A DNA stretch of 64,000 bases from Burkholderiaceae bacterium. GTDB taxonomy: Bacteria > Pseudomonadota > Gammaproteobacteria > Burkholderiales > Burkholderiaceae_B. The DNA lies in NCBI GenBank assembly GCA_004322135.1, contig SCSG01000004.1, positions 186,001 to 250,000 of the forward strand, written 5' to 3'. The first letter of the stretch is position 1. Every line of letters begins with the position of its first letter. Shown in pieces: positions 47,836 through 55,826 of this stretch. The notes beneath the pieces were generated by a model. The model was not told where the DNA came from. It saw only the letters and a list, made by a program, of their open reading frames with translations, and made no database searches. The position numbers and the translations under genes are program-made.

Positions 47836-49005
47836 TTAAGCCGATGCGGCTTTGCTGGGACGGGCCTTCAGGGCCTGCAACGCAGGCAACACCTTCTGTG
47901 CAAAAAGCTCCATATTGCGGCGCGTCAGCTCTTCGGACAAATTGGCAAAATGCAGCATTGTCAGCAAATTGTCGAAATGCATGGTCTTCCAGAAAGACTC
48001 CAGCCGCTGACGCACTGTCTCGGCGCTGCCGCACACAATCATGCCCGCATCGATTGCAGCTTCGAGCGTGATGTCCTGAGACAAGGACACTTTGGCAGCC
48101 ATGACGCGCTTGAGTGAATCCCGCGACGTGTAGCCTGGAGGCAGCAGCATTTCGAACGGCATCTTCAGCAGGCGATTGCGAAATAGTTCAAAGGGCGCTT
48201 TGGCTTCACGCAACGCCTGCTCGTCTGTGTCGGCGACGTAAATGGGGACCGCCCAGCCAAGCTGGCTGTCCTGCGCTTCGTAACCATACGCCTCCGCCGT
48301 GTCGCGATAAGACTGCAAGTACTTCTCGACCGTCTTGGCCGGACTGAATGTTTGCAGATAGGTGTAGCGGTGGTCGGGGTGCGATGCCCAGTCTATGGTT
48401 TCCTTGCTGCCCTGGGAGGGCACCCATATGGGCGGGTGCGGCTTCTGAAAGGGGCGCGGCCAAAGGTTGACGTAGTTCAGATTGTAGTGATGACCGTGAA
48501 AGGCAAAGGGGCCAGGTCGCGTCCAGGCCTGAACAATCAGGTCGTGCGCCTCGTGGAAGCGTTCATGGGAAATGGTGGGGTTCAGATTGAATGTATGGTA
48601 TTCGGCGCCGATGCCGCGCACGAATCCACTGATCAGCCTTCCGCCCGACATGACGTCCAGCATGGCGTGCTCTTCGGCGACCATCATGGGGTGTTCGCGC
48701 AAAGGCAGCGCATTGCCCAGGATCGCGATTTTGACCCGCTTGGTGCGCTGTACCAATGCGGACGCCATCACCACCGGCGAAGGCATGAGCCCATATGCGG
48801 TCTGATGATGCTCATTTACCGCCACCCCATCAAAGCCAAGCTCTTCAGCATACGTGAGCTCGTCGAGGTAGCGCGTATAAAGCTTGTGCCCCTTCACCGG
48901 ATCGTAAAACTTGTTGGGCATGTTCACCCACACCGTCTCAAACTGCTTGGTGGCTTCGAAGTCAAGGTCGGCGTAAGCCATCAGATGGAACAACATGACG
49001 TTCAT
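47836..49005 (-). CDS. LLM class flavin-dependent oxidoreductase
   Basis: 389 residues of the bacterial luciferase-like family (TIM barrel). Family segments: YAEELGFDGVAVNEHHQ, VKIAILGNALPLREHPMMVAEEHAMLDVMSGGR and WVPSQGSKETI. Such enzymes use reduced flavin and oxygen for monooxygenation of diverse substrates; none is predictable here. The alpha/beta hydrolase gene upstream ends 2 bp before the start, so the pair is one transcript. No flavin reductase is adjacent. Confidence 0.9.
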   Translation of the reverse strand: MNVMLFHLMAYADLDFEATKQFETVWVNMPNKFYDPVKGHKLYTRYLDELTYAEELGFDGVAVNEHHQTAYGLMPSPVVMASALVQRTKRVKIAILGNALPLREHPMMVAEEHAMLDVMSGGRLISGFVRGIGAEYHTFNLNPTISHERFHEAHDLIVQAWTRPGPFAFHGHHYNLNYVNLWPRPFQKPHPPIWVPSQGSKETIDWASHPDHRYTYLQTFSPAKTVEKYLQSYRDTAEAYGYEAQDSQLGWAVPIYVADTDEQALREAKAPFELFRNRLLKMPFEMLLPPGYTSRDSLKRVMAAKVSLSQDITLEAAIDAGMIVCGSAETVRQRLESFWKTMHFDNLLTMLHFANLSEELTRRNMELFAQKVLPALQALKARPSKAASA

Positions 49006-49007
49006 GG

Positions 49008-49790
49008 CTACCTTACTCCTTCAATAAAGCTTTTAACGGATGCGCAGAATCGGGCGGGGTGTTCGACCTGCGGCAGGTGACCGCAGGCTTCGTAGATGTC
49101 GAGCGTGGCACCCGGGATCAGTTTCTTCAAAGCCTGGCCAAAAGCCAGCGGCATGACCTTGTCATCCTTGCCCCACGCAAGCTTGACCGGCATGTCCAGC
49201 CGATGCAGCCACTTCGAAAGGAAGGGATCATGCAGCCGCGGCTGCCATGCAAGGCGCGCCACCGTATGCTTGTTTTTCAGCAGCGCATCCTTGTCTTGCT
49301 CGGAGGTGGGTGGATTGGCCAGGACCCGATCGGCCAGGGTCTGGTCGTAGAATAAATTGCGCGCCATTTGTTCGGCGCTCCAAAGGAAGATGTCTCCTGG
49401 CTGCGCGTCGGGCAAAGGAACTCCTGCCGCGTCAATGAGAACCAGCGACTTGAAGCGCGAAGGCTCGCGCACCGCCATTTCCATGGCCAGCCACCCGCCC
49501 ATGGAGCTGCCGATGACGTGCACGGAATCCAGCTTTTGATGCTTGAGGAAATCAAGATAAAAGTAAGCGAGGTCGTGAATATTTTCCAGCCACGGCGGCT
49601 CGTCGGAATAGCCAAAGCCAGGATGCTCGGGCACCAGAAGGTTGAAGTCCTGGGCAAGCTCTTGCATGAACGGCTGGATGACTGGCGCCCCGTTTGCGCC
49701 ATGCAGATACAGGATTGTCTGCCCCGTTCCCGCGCGCCGCATCCTGATGCGGCAATCGTCAACCGTGATATATGACTCTTCAAACTGCAT
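49008..49790 (-). CDS. Alpha/beta hydrolase (meta-cleavage-product hydrolase type)
   Basis: 260 residues. The nucleophile elbow GSSMGGWLA, the acid in WGKDDKVMPL and the histidine in CGHLPQVEHP form the triad; the sequence opening (HGANGAPVIQPF) is like carbon-carbon bond or ester hydrolases of aromatic pathways. First gene of a two-gene operon with the flavin oxidoreductase, divergent from a MarR regulator. ATG at 49790 with GGGAG 12 bp upstream is the favoured start; two Met codons further upstream are possible. Confidence 0.87.
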   Translation of the reverse strand: MQFEESYITVDDCRIRMRRAGTGQTILYLHGANGAPVIQPFMQELAQDFNLLVPEHPGFGYSDEPPWLENIHDLAYFYLDFLKHQKLDSVHVIGSSMGGWLAMEMAVREPSRFKSLVLIDAAGVPLPDAQPGDIFLWSAEQMARNLFYDQTLADRVLANPPTSEQDKDALLKNKHTVARLAWQPRLHDPFLSKWLHRLDMPVKLAWGKDDKVMPLAFGQALKKLIPGATLDIYEACGHLPQVEHPARFCASVKSFIEGVR

Positions 49791-49864
49791 TTCGGTGCGC
49801 TCCCTTTCTTGACCATGCATCACTGCAATAAGTCCATTTTTTCCGTGCAAAAACTTTACGGGAC

Positions 49865-49874
49865 AGTTTAAACT
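49865..49874. promoter_or_regulatory. AGTTTAAACT palindrome in the divergent hydrolase/marR region
   Basis: A perfect 10-bp palindrome about 75 bp from the hydrolase start and 125 bp from the marR start. It is a possible core of a MarR operator, short enough that chance cannot be excluded. Confidence 0.35.
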
Positions 49875-49998
49875 AAGTATGCATTGTTCTAAATGTTAGC
49901 GAGGCATATTTTTCCTGTCAAGGAGAATTGTCGCGGCATAACCAGCACTGCCACACCAGTACGCAAACTAGTCTTATTGACACGGCACCGTCGAAAAA

Positions 49999-50505
49999 AT
50001 GAAATTTGATTCTTTCACGCAAATGTATGGAACACCCGGTTACCTGCTGCGGCGGTCCGGCCAATTCGCAACGGCTACGTTCGATGCCGAGATGGGCAAT
50101 ATGGGTATCACGGCAAGCCAGCTCGCCGCCTTTCTGGCCGTGCACATTCAGCCCGGCCTGCAGCAACGCGAACTGGCCGCGACGCTGAATTGGGACGAGG
50201 CCACGGTTGGCGGAATGGTACGACGGCTGGAGGCACAGGGATGGCTGGAGCGGCGCAGCAGTCCGCGGTCGCGCCGTGGGCGGGCCATCTACATGACACC
50301 GGCAGGCCACGAGCTGTATAACCGCATCAAGCCCAGCGTCATACAGGTCCAGAAAAACCTTCTGAAGGCACTGGCGCCACAGGAACGAAAGCAGCTTCTT
50401 TATCTGCTCAGCAAAATGATGGGGGAGACGAACGAATTTTTCGAAGCGAAGAAGCGGCCAGCCAGGGCTTCACGAAAGCCCGATGGTCGGCATGATGCCA
50501 CATAG
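49999..50505 (+). CDS. MarR family transcriptional regulator
   Basis: 168 residues with dimerisation helices and a winged helix-turn-helix (QQRELAATLNWDEATVGGMVRRLEAQGWLERR, wing SPRSRRGRAIYMT). The C-terminal end is Arg/Lys-rich. It is divergent from the hydrolase-flavin oxidoreductase pair, which it probably represses until a phenolic ligand binds, and converges with the dehydrogenase gene 11 bp away. No good ribosome-binding site precedes its ATG. Confidence 0.89.
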   Translation: MKFDSFTQMYGTPGYLLRRSGQFATATFDAEMGNMGITASQLAAFLAVHIQPGLQQRELAATLNWDEATVGGMVRRLEAQGWLERRSSPRSRRGRAIYMTPAGHELYNRIKPSVIQVQKNLLKALAPQERKQLLYLLSKMMGETNEFFEAKKRPARASRKPDGRHDAT

Positions 50506-50516
50506 CTTGCCGCCCC

Positions 50517-51434
50517 TCAGGCCGCGTCCTTGCTGCGCCGCATCGTATCAACAAGTCGAGTCCACTCAAATTTTTCTTTGGCGTCATACTTCAAGCCCAG
50601 ATCCCGCATGCGGTCTACGAATGCATCCTGCAATTGCGCCGTGGCACTCGCCATAAGCGGGTCGATGTCCACGTCCCGCAATGTTTCAGCCACTTCGCGC
50701 ATCTCGGCCGCACGACGGCGCCCATGCTCGGCAACGCGGCTGATCAGGTAGTTGGGCTGACGATCGGTCCAGCCCATCCCCGGAAAAGTCTCGGCCAGCG
50801 ACGCAAGCACCTCCTGCTCGGCGCCGTAGGACCGCGCTGCAGTCAGGCACTCGACCGTCAACGCCTCAATTCCCTTGATCATGACGCTGCGGCACATCTT
50901 GATGGCTGAAGCCACACCCACTTTGGTGGCTACGGCGCGAGTATGAAACCCCAACCGATTCAGGCTTTCCGCCAGCACGGCGGCTTGTGCGCCACCCAGC
51001 AGCATCGGCACCTTGAGCCCATACGGCGGCACTGGCGCCATAACGGCGGACTCTACATAAAACGCCCCGGAACGTTCGACGGCATTGCGATCAAGGCCCT
51101 TGGTACCGGGTGATACGGAATTGATGTCCATGAAATACTGGCCGGGCTTCAGAAAGCCCGCCGTCGCCTCAGCCGCATCCCGGGCCGAACTGGCCGTGAC
51201 CGCCGATATGACCAGATCCGCTCCGGACACGGCACCTTGAAGACTATCGTGCAACACCACGCCCAGCGCCGCGGCGCGTTCCGCCAACGCGGGACGTAAC
51301 TCGGCTTTCAGCACCTTGATATCGTACGTGGCAACTTTGGCACCGGCCTTCACGCAGCCCTGTGCGAGCAACGACCCCGCCTCGCCAAAACCTACCAGTG
51401 CAATCGAACTCAATACAGCGGGCACATTCGTCAC
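50517..51434 (-). CDS. NAD(P)-dependent dehydrogenase with DUF1932 C-terminal domain
   Basis: 305 residues. An N-terminal Rossmann fold (ALVGFGEAGSLLAQG) of the 6-phosphogluconate/3-hydroxyisobutyrate dehydrogenase family and a C-terminal DUF1932 helical domain with SAIKMCRSVMIKGIEALTVEC containing the catalytic-type lysine. The reaction is unknown. GTG at 51434 is the start: AAGGA lies 9 bp upstream, inside the last codons of the NTF2-like gene, giving translational coupling. Last gene of the galB operon. Confidence 0.87.
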   Translation of the reverse strand: MTNVPAVLSSIALVGFGEAGSLLAQGCVKAGAKVATYDIKVLKAELRPALAERAAALGVVLHDSLQGAVSGADLVISAVTASSARDAAEATAGFLKPGQYFMDINSVSPGTKGLDRNAVERSGAFYVESAVMAPVPPYGLKVPMLLGGAQAAVLAESLNRLGFHTRAVATKVGVASAIKMCRSVMIKGIEALTVECLTAARSYGAEQEVLASLAETFPGMGWTDRQPNYLISRVAEHGRRRAAEMREVAETLRDVDIDPLMASATAQLQDAFVDRMRDLGLKYDAKEKFEWTRLVDTMRRSKDAA

Positions 51435-51438
51435 TTTT

Positions 51439-51885
51439 CTATTCCTTGTACATAATGAACGGGGATTCACGCTGAGCAATTCGCCACCCTTGCGGTGTCT
51501 TGGCGAACTCGTCACGAAATTCACCCAATACCTGGCGCGGGTTGGCCTTGCGGCCGGACGCTTCAGCTGGCTGATCGGGGCTGGTGCTCCACAGCAGCAC
51601 ATAACTGACTGACTTGGCCGACTTACTGGTCGTTTCCAGGAATACGGTATTGCTTATCAGATGCCGGGTAATGCGGCCAGCTGGCCCGTCGCGATACGAG
51701 GCCAATATTTCAGCACGCCCATTCAGCAGGATTCCACCGGGTCGCGTCAACTGCGCCGTTTCGGTAAACAGCGCCGCAAGCGCTTCATGATCCTGCCGAT
51801 CCCTGTAGTAGGCCGACCACGCAACGAGGTCCTTGCAAAGGCTCTGAACCGCATACAGCTCGGCACTCAATTCCACGACACTCAT
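51439..51885 (-). CDS. NTF2/SnoaL-like fold protein
   Basis: 148 residues with the cone-shaped NTF2-like pattern: an N-terminal helix (CKDLVAWSAYYRDRQDHEALAALF), TARPGGILLNGR-like strand region and RITRHLISN, then curved strands. The family includes dioxygenase beta subunits, hydratases and isomerases of aromatic pathways. GGGAGGAG lies before the ATG. Position in the galB operon suggests an isomerase or hydratase role that cannot be named. Confidence 0.83.
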   Translation of the reverse strand: MSVVELSAELYAVQSLCKDLVAWSAYYRDRQDHEALAALFTETAQLTRPGGILLNGRAEILASYRDGPAGRITRHLISNTVFLETTSKSAKSVSYVLLWSTSPDQPAEASGRKANPRQVLGEFRDEFAKTPQGWRIAQRESPFIMYKE

Positions 51886-51936
51886 CAGACTCCTCCCAAT
51901 TAAACAAACACGCTTACCCGCGCCGAACACGCGCTG

Positions 51937-52668
51937 TCAGGCGTGAGGCGCGGATTCCAGCCATTGCGCGAGGATCCCGGCCACAGCTTGTGGCTGCTCC
52001 ATGACGGTCATGTGGCCAGAGTCCTCGACCACGCGCAGCGAACCTACGTGGGCAGGCAATAGCTGCAGCATGGCCTCATGGCGGGCCAACGGACTCCAGG
52101 CATCCTGACGCCCGCAAACAAGCACGGTGGGGCAGGCCAACGCCTGCAACACTGGCGTGGCATCGGGGCGCGCAAGCAACGCATTGATCTGACCGCTGAA
52201 CTGCCCGGGGGTGAACCGCGCAATCATGGCGAGAATCTCTTCAAACAAAGGGGTTTCCAACTGCTGTGAATGCACCATGCCCGCCGCCCACACCGTGCCC
52301 ATGGCGCGCATGCCGCGCTCTTGTGCAGTGGCGAGCAGCGCCAGGCGCTTGTTGCGTTCGATATCCCCGGCGTTACCGCCCGCGATAGGTTGGTAACCCG
52401 TATCGAGCAGGGCAAGGCGCTGCACCCGCTCGGGCGCCAGGCGTGCGACTTCCAGCGCGACGCGTCCACCCATGGAATGCCCGGCCAGCGAAAACGTTCG
52501 GTATGGCACAGCGTCGAGCACTTTTCGAGCCATGCCGCCGATGGTGTCCTGGTTCTTGTATTCCGGAACGAACGTATCCGCACGCGAGGCCAACGCCGCT
52601 CTGGGGCCGGCCCAGGCCGCTTCGTCGCACAACAAGCCGGGAAGAAGAACCAGCTCGTGCCGCGCCAC
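51937..52668 (-). CDS. Alpha/beta hydrolase
   Basis: 243 residues with nucleophile elbow LAGHSMGGRVALE, acid in CGRQDAWSPL and histidine in EDSGHMTVMEQP. The lid region is of the enol-lactonase/esterase type (PcaD-like relatives). GTG start at 52668 with AAGG just upstream, 3 bp after the stop of the galD remnant. In this pathway it could hydrolyse a lactone (2-pyrone dicarboxylate type) or methyl ester formed by ring cleavage, which is inference. Confidence 0.86.
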   Translation of the reverse strand: MARHELVLLPGLLCDEAAWAGPRAALASRADTFVPEYKNQDTIGGMARKVLDAVPYRTFSLAGHSMGGRVALEVARLAPERVQRLALLDTGYQPIAGGNAGDIERNKRLALLATAQERGMRAMGTVWAAGMVHSQQLETPLFEEILAMIARFTPGQFSGQINALLARPDATPVLQALACPTVLVCGRQDAWSPLARHEAMLQLLPAHVGSLRVVEDSGHMTVMEQPQAVAGILAQWLESAPHA

Positions 52669-52671
52669 GCC

Positions 52672-52815
52672 TTACGCCGCCTTTTTGTCGGGCCACACCC
52701 GCTGCGGTACATGCACATTGCCGTCAAGCACCCAGCGCGCCGTGCGAATCAGTGCGGCGCTACGCACTTGTGACGTGCCGCCACGCATCTGGACACAGGG
52801 AATACGAATTTGCAT
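52672..52815 (-). pseudogene. Internal-deletion remnant of a 4-oxalomesaconate tautomerase (GalD/PrpF family) gene
   Basis: A 47-codon open frame. Codons 1-15 read IRIPCVQMRGGTS, the hallmark N terminus of PrpF/GalD proteins, and the following residues RSAALIRTARWVLDGNVHVP match their extreme C terminus. The ~300 residues normally between are missing, with an in-frame joint near 52770. Intact family members have about 360 residues. Neighbours galB and ligK fit GalD perfectly, so a once-complete gene has been deleted internally. The product can hardly be an active diaminopimelate-epimerase-fold enzyme. Confidence 0.8.
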
Positions 52816-52826
52816 GATAAAACTCG

Positions 52827-53522
52827 TTAAATATCTTCAAGTGAATCAACGTAGCGCAGCCCCTTGGCTTCAAGTTTTTCGCGCATTTTGTAGTAATCGA
52901 GCCCCAGCGTGCCACTTGCCAGAACCTTGCGCGTAACGTTTTCCTTGTCAAGCCGCGCCTGTGCAGCCACCGCTACTTTGACCGCCGTAGCAACCGGAAC
53001 GACCACGACGCCGTCGTCGTCGGCAACGATGACATCGCCGGGGTTGACGATTTGCTGCGCGCAGACAACCGGTACATTGACCGAGCCCAGTGTTTCCTTG
53101 GACGTACCCTGTGCCGAAACCGCCCTGGACCAGACAGGAAAGCCCATTTCCTTCAGCGCCTTGGTATCGCGGCAGCCCGCATCAATGATCAGACCACGCA
53201 CGCCACGCGCCGCGAGTGACGTTGCCAGCAGCTCGCCGAAATAGCCGTCCAGGCACTCGGATGTGGGGGCGACAACCAGCACATCGCCTTCGCGGCACTG
53301 CTCGACCGCAACGTGCACCATCCAGTTGTCGGACGGCGCGGTCAGCACCGTGATGGCCGAACCGGCGATCGACGCGCCTTCCCAGATTGGCCGCATGTAC
53401 GGCGCCAGCAGGCCGAGGCGTTTTTGTGCTTCGTGCACGGTGGCCGAACCGGCTTTGCATAGAACGTCTATGTCCGCCGCGCTTGCGCGCGGAATATTGC
53501 GTACAACAACTCCCCGTATCAT
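52827..53522 (-). CDS. ligK: 4-carboxy-4-hydroxy-2-oxoadipate aldolase (RraA-like)
   Basis: 231 residues of the RraA/HMG aldolase family. [23 protein letters not shown], the [11 protein letters not shown] segment, [24 protein letters not shown] (Arg and Asp of the metal and pyruvate site) and [18 protein letters not shown] are as in LigK/GalC. It splits CHA to pyruvate and oxaloacetate, the last step of 4,5-cleavage. Its ATG overlaps the galB TGA (ATGA), so translation is coupled. Confidence 0.93.
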   Translation of the reverse strand: MIRGVVVRNIPRASAADIDVLCKAGSATVHEAQKRLGLLAPYMRPIWEGASIAGSAITVLTAPSDNWMVHVAVEQCREGDVLVVAPTSECLDGYFGELLATSLAARGVRGLIIDAGCRDTKALKEMGFPVWSRAVSAQGTSKETLGSVNVPVVCAQQIVNPGDVIVADDDGVVVVPVATAVKVAVAAQARLDKENVTRKVLASGTLGLDYYKMREKLEAKGLRYVDSLEDI

Positions 53523-54262
53523 GAAAGGTCTCCTACGACAGTCGGCGTAAGCCGCATATAACCCTCGGCGTACTCGATATTGCGCGCCGCCGCTATGCCA
53601 ATATTACGCTTGGCCTGTACACCACGCTGCTGAGCCACCCTGGTGTAATACGCCCACAGGTGTTCCTGGCCGGCCATGCATTCAATGGCCTTGCGCTTGA
53701 GGTCCCAGACCTCGGTGATGTCGAGAAAAGTATTCGGAATCCACTCGCTCTGCTCGGTTTGATGGGGTTCGAACGCGTACACCGGCGGTGCTCCCAGAAC
53801 CTTCTGGCCAGGGTTGTGGCCCGCAGCCTGTGCGATGACGCGTGCCTCTTGTGTCACGTGCATGGCCAGTGGGTGATCAAAGTTATAGGGGTCCTTGACC
53901 GAGTGGCTCAGGACAAAAGACGGCCGCAACTCGCGGTACACATCAACCAGCCGCATCAGCGCTTCGTCGCTGACACGCATGGGGTAGTCGCCCAGGTCGA
54001 AGAATTCGATTTCGGCACCCAGGACGTCGGCTGCTTTCTGCGCTTCTTCACGCCGCGCCTCCTTGACTGCCTCGAGAGTGGTGGGGCCCTTGCGCCAGAT
54101 TTTGGCAGATTCGCCGCGTTCGCCGAACGACAGGCAAACGACCTTCATGCGATAACCCTGACGCACATGCACAGCAATGGCGCCAGCCGAACGCCAGACA
54201 AAGTCGGCGGAATGGGCGCTGACCACGAGACCAGCGCGAGGATTTCCTGTATTTTCAGTCAT
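53519..54262 (-). CDS. galB: 4-oxalomesaconate hydratase (PIG-L family, GalB)
   Basis: 247 residues with the PIG-L metal-binding pattern [16 protein letters not shown] (AHxxD type) and [15 protein letters not shown] with further His/Asp ligands. [12 protein letters not shown] is typical of GalB, the zinc hydratase turning 4-oxalomesaconate into CHA in gallate and protocatechuate 4,5-cleavage. First gene after the LysR regulator; GGTAAG precedes the ATG. Confidence 0.92.
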   Translation of the reverse strand: MTENTGNPRAGLVVSAHSADFVWRSAGAIAVHVRQGYRMKVVCLSFGERGESAKIWRKGPTTLEAVKEARREEAQKAADVLGAEIEFFDLGDYPMRVSDEALMRLVDVYRELRPSFVLSHSVKDPYNFDHPLAMHVTQEARVIAQAAGHNPGQKVLGAPPVYAFEPHQTEQSEWIPNTFLDITEVWDLKRKAIECMAGQEHLWAYYTRVAQQRGVQAKRNIGIAAARNIEYAEGYMRLTPTVVGDLS

Positions 54263-54448
54263 AACTTACCCGTATTTACAAAACAATGATCAATACAGGT
54301 CAGTATGCCAACCCAAGCGGAACCACGCCAGTGACTTTGTCTTTTTTGCCGTGCGATTAACTTATAGCGTAGCCAAAGCAGCCTGGCTTCCGCTTCAACG
54401 CCAACGGACACGCCAGCCGGGCTAGCGCCATTCCGCGCACGTAAGTGC

Positions 54449-54467
54449 GTTTTACTTATAGTAAAAC
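54449..54467. promoter_or_regulatory. Inverted repeat upstream of galB, candidate LysR site
   Basis: GTTTTAC (54449-54455) and GTAAAAC (54461-54467) flank TTATA. The segment ACTTATAG within it recurs at 54360-54367, about 94 bp nearer galB. The 221-bp gap between lysR and galB thus contains a repeat and palindrome that could be the activator site; position, close to the lysR stop, also allows a weak terminator. Confidence 0.45.
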
Positions 54468-54483
54468 CAGCGTCCACCCCACC

Positions 54484-55731
54484 CTAATCCGTTTCCTGAC
54501 ACAGCGCACGCAATTCGGCGACGAACGACCGCATGCTGGCGCCCAGGTCACTGTCGGCACGCATGGTCAGCCCAATGTACCGGCCCGTTTCCCTGACCTC
54601 GACAGGCAACACCTGCAACAGACCCGCAGACACTCCGCGAATGATCTGCCGGCGGGAAAGCAGGGCCAGCCTGTTGCTATCCATCAGCAGGGCCTGCAAT
54701 ACCACGGCACTATTGACCTCCAGCGAAGCGTGCGGGGGGGCCACGCCATCGGCCGCGAAAGCGCGCTCGAAGGCGGCCCTGGCTGGTGTGCCGGTCAGGG
54801 GCGCAATCCAGGACTCGCCAACCAGATCACGCAAGCCAGCCAACGACTTCCCCACGAGGGGGTGTCCCTGGCGTACAACTACTGAAAGGGTATCTTCGAA
54901 CAGAGGCTCCTGCACCACATCGGCCGCAGTCAGCTCACCTCTTAACGCGCCCACCACCACATCAACGTCGGCATGGCGCAGCTGATGCATCAGTGCACCG
55001 TACGTTCCATCGACTATCGTAACGTTAAGGTCTTTATGCAGCGCCAGAACACGGTCCACCGCACGCGGCACGAGCACACCCGCCGACAAGGGCAGCGACC
55101 CGATGACGATGCGGCCCGACATCTTGCCATGCAGTGCCATCAAGTCTTCTTCCGCATGACGAAACTCCGCAAGGGCAAGCTTGGTGCGTCGCAGCACCGC
55201 CTCGCCGCTTTCAGTCAGGCGCACGCCCCGCACCGAGCGGTAGAAAAGTACACTGCCCAGCATATGCTCCAGCTGACGCAAAGTCTGATTTACGGCGGGC
55301 TGGCTCACACGCAGTCGGGCGGCCGCGGCAAGCTCGCCGCCCGTCTCACAGAAAGCCACATATGTCGCCAAATGCCGATAAGCGCAGGAGCCTGAAAACC
55401 GGCCCGCCATCTGCCAGGCTGCCCGCGCACCCGGGTCGGCAAGACTGCTGGCTTCCGTCTCGGCCAGCGCAAGCTGGGCCAATGCCCGCTCGGCGCGACG
55501 CGCAAGCAGCTTCCCTTCGGCCGTCATCAGCATCCCTCGCGCCGCGCGTTCGAACAGCGCCACGCCAAGCTGGCCTTCCAGCTCGCGGATCGCGCGCGCA
55601 ATCGCCGACGAAGACAAGGGCAGCAATTGTGCGGCGTGCGCAGCACTGCCAGCCCGACCCACGGCAAGCACGGAACGGAACTGCTTCAGATACCGGGCAA
55701 GTGACATCGACCTGCTGTGTCTATCGCGCAT
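54484..55731 (-). CDS. LysR family regulator with two N-terminal HTH domains
   Basis: 415 residues, about 110 longer than usual. Residues ~12-90 form a LysR helix-turn-helix (AAQLLPLSSSAIARAIRELE, LGVALFERAARG), and residues ~115-200 form a second one (LAAAARLRVSQPAVNQTLRQLE, GSVLFYRSVRGVRLTESG). A normal LysR substrate-binding domain follows. ATG at 55731 has GGGGGGCAG before it; Met at 55707 is the alternative and would still keep both. It precedes galB on the same strand and probably controls that operon. Confidence 0.9.
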   Translation of the reverse strand: MRDRHSRSMSLARYLKQFRSVLAVGRAGSAAHAAQLLPLSSSAIARAIRELEGQLGVALFERAARGMLMTAEGKLLARRAERALAQLALAETEASSLADPGARAAWQMAGRFSGSCAYRHLATYVAFCETGGELAAAARLRVSQPAVNQTLRQLEHMLGSVLFYRSVRGVRLTESGEAVLRRTKLALAEFRHAEEDLMALHGKMSGRIVIGSLPLSAGVLVPRAVDRVLALHKDLNVTIVDGTYGALMHQLRHADVDVVVGALRGELTAADVVQEPLFEDTLSVVVRQGHPLVGKSLAGLRDLVGESWIAPLTGTPARAAFERAFAADGVAPPHASLEVNSAVVLQALLMDSNRLALLSRRQIIRGVSAGLLQVLPVEVRETGRYIGLTMRADSDLGASMRSFVAELRALCQETD

Positions 55732-55826
55732 CTGCCCCCCATCATCCTCGTCTCCGACGCCCTCCGCGTCGCGCCACCCATCATACCCAAAGCGCCCTAC
55801 CGACGCCGCGTTTCTGCCCGCAACAA

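Noticed and set aside
40300-55731. Calling the island a recent mobile element
   Set aside because: No integrase, transposase, direct-repeat ends or tRNA target was seen, and the codon and base composition by eye resembles the flanks.
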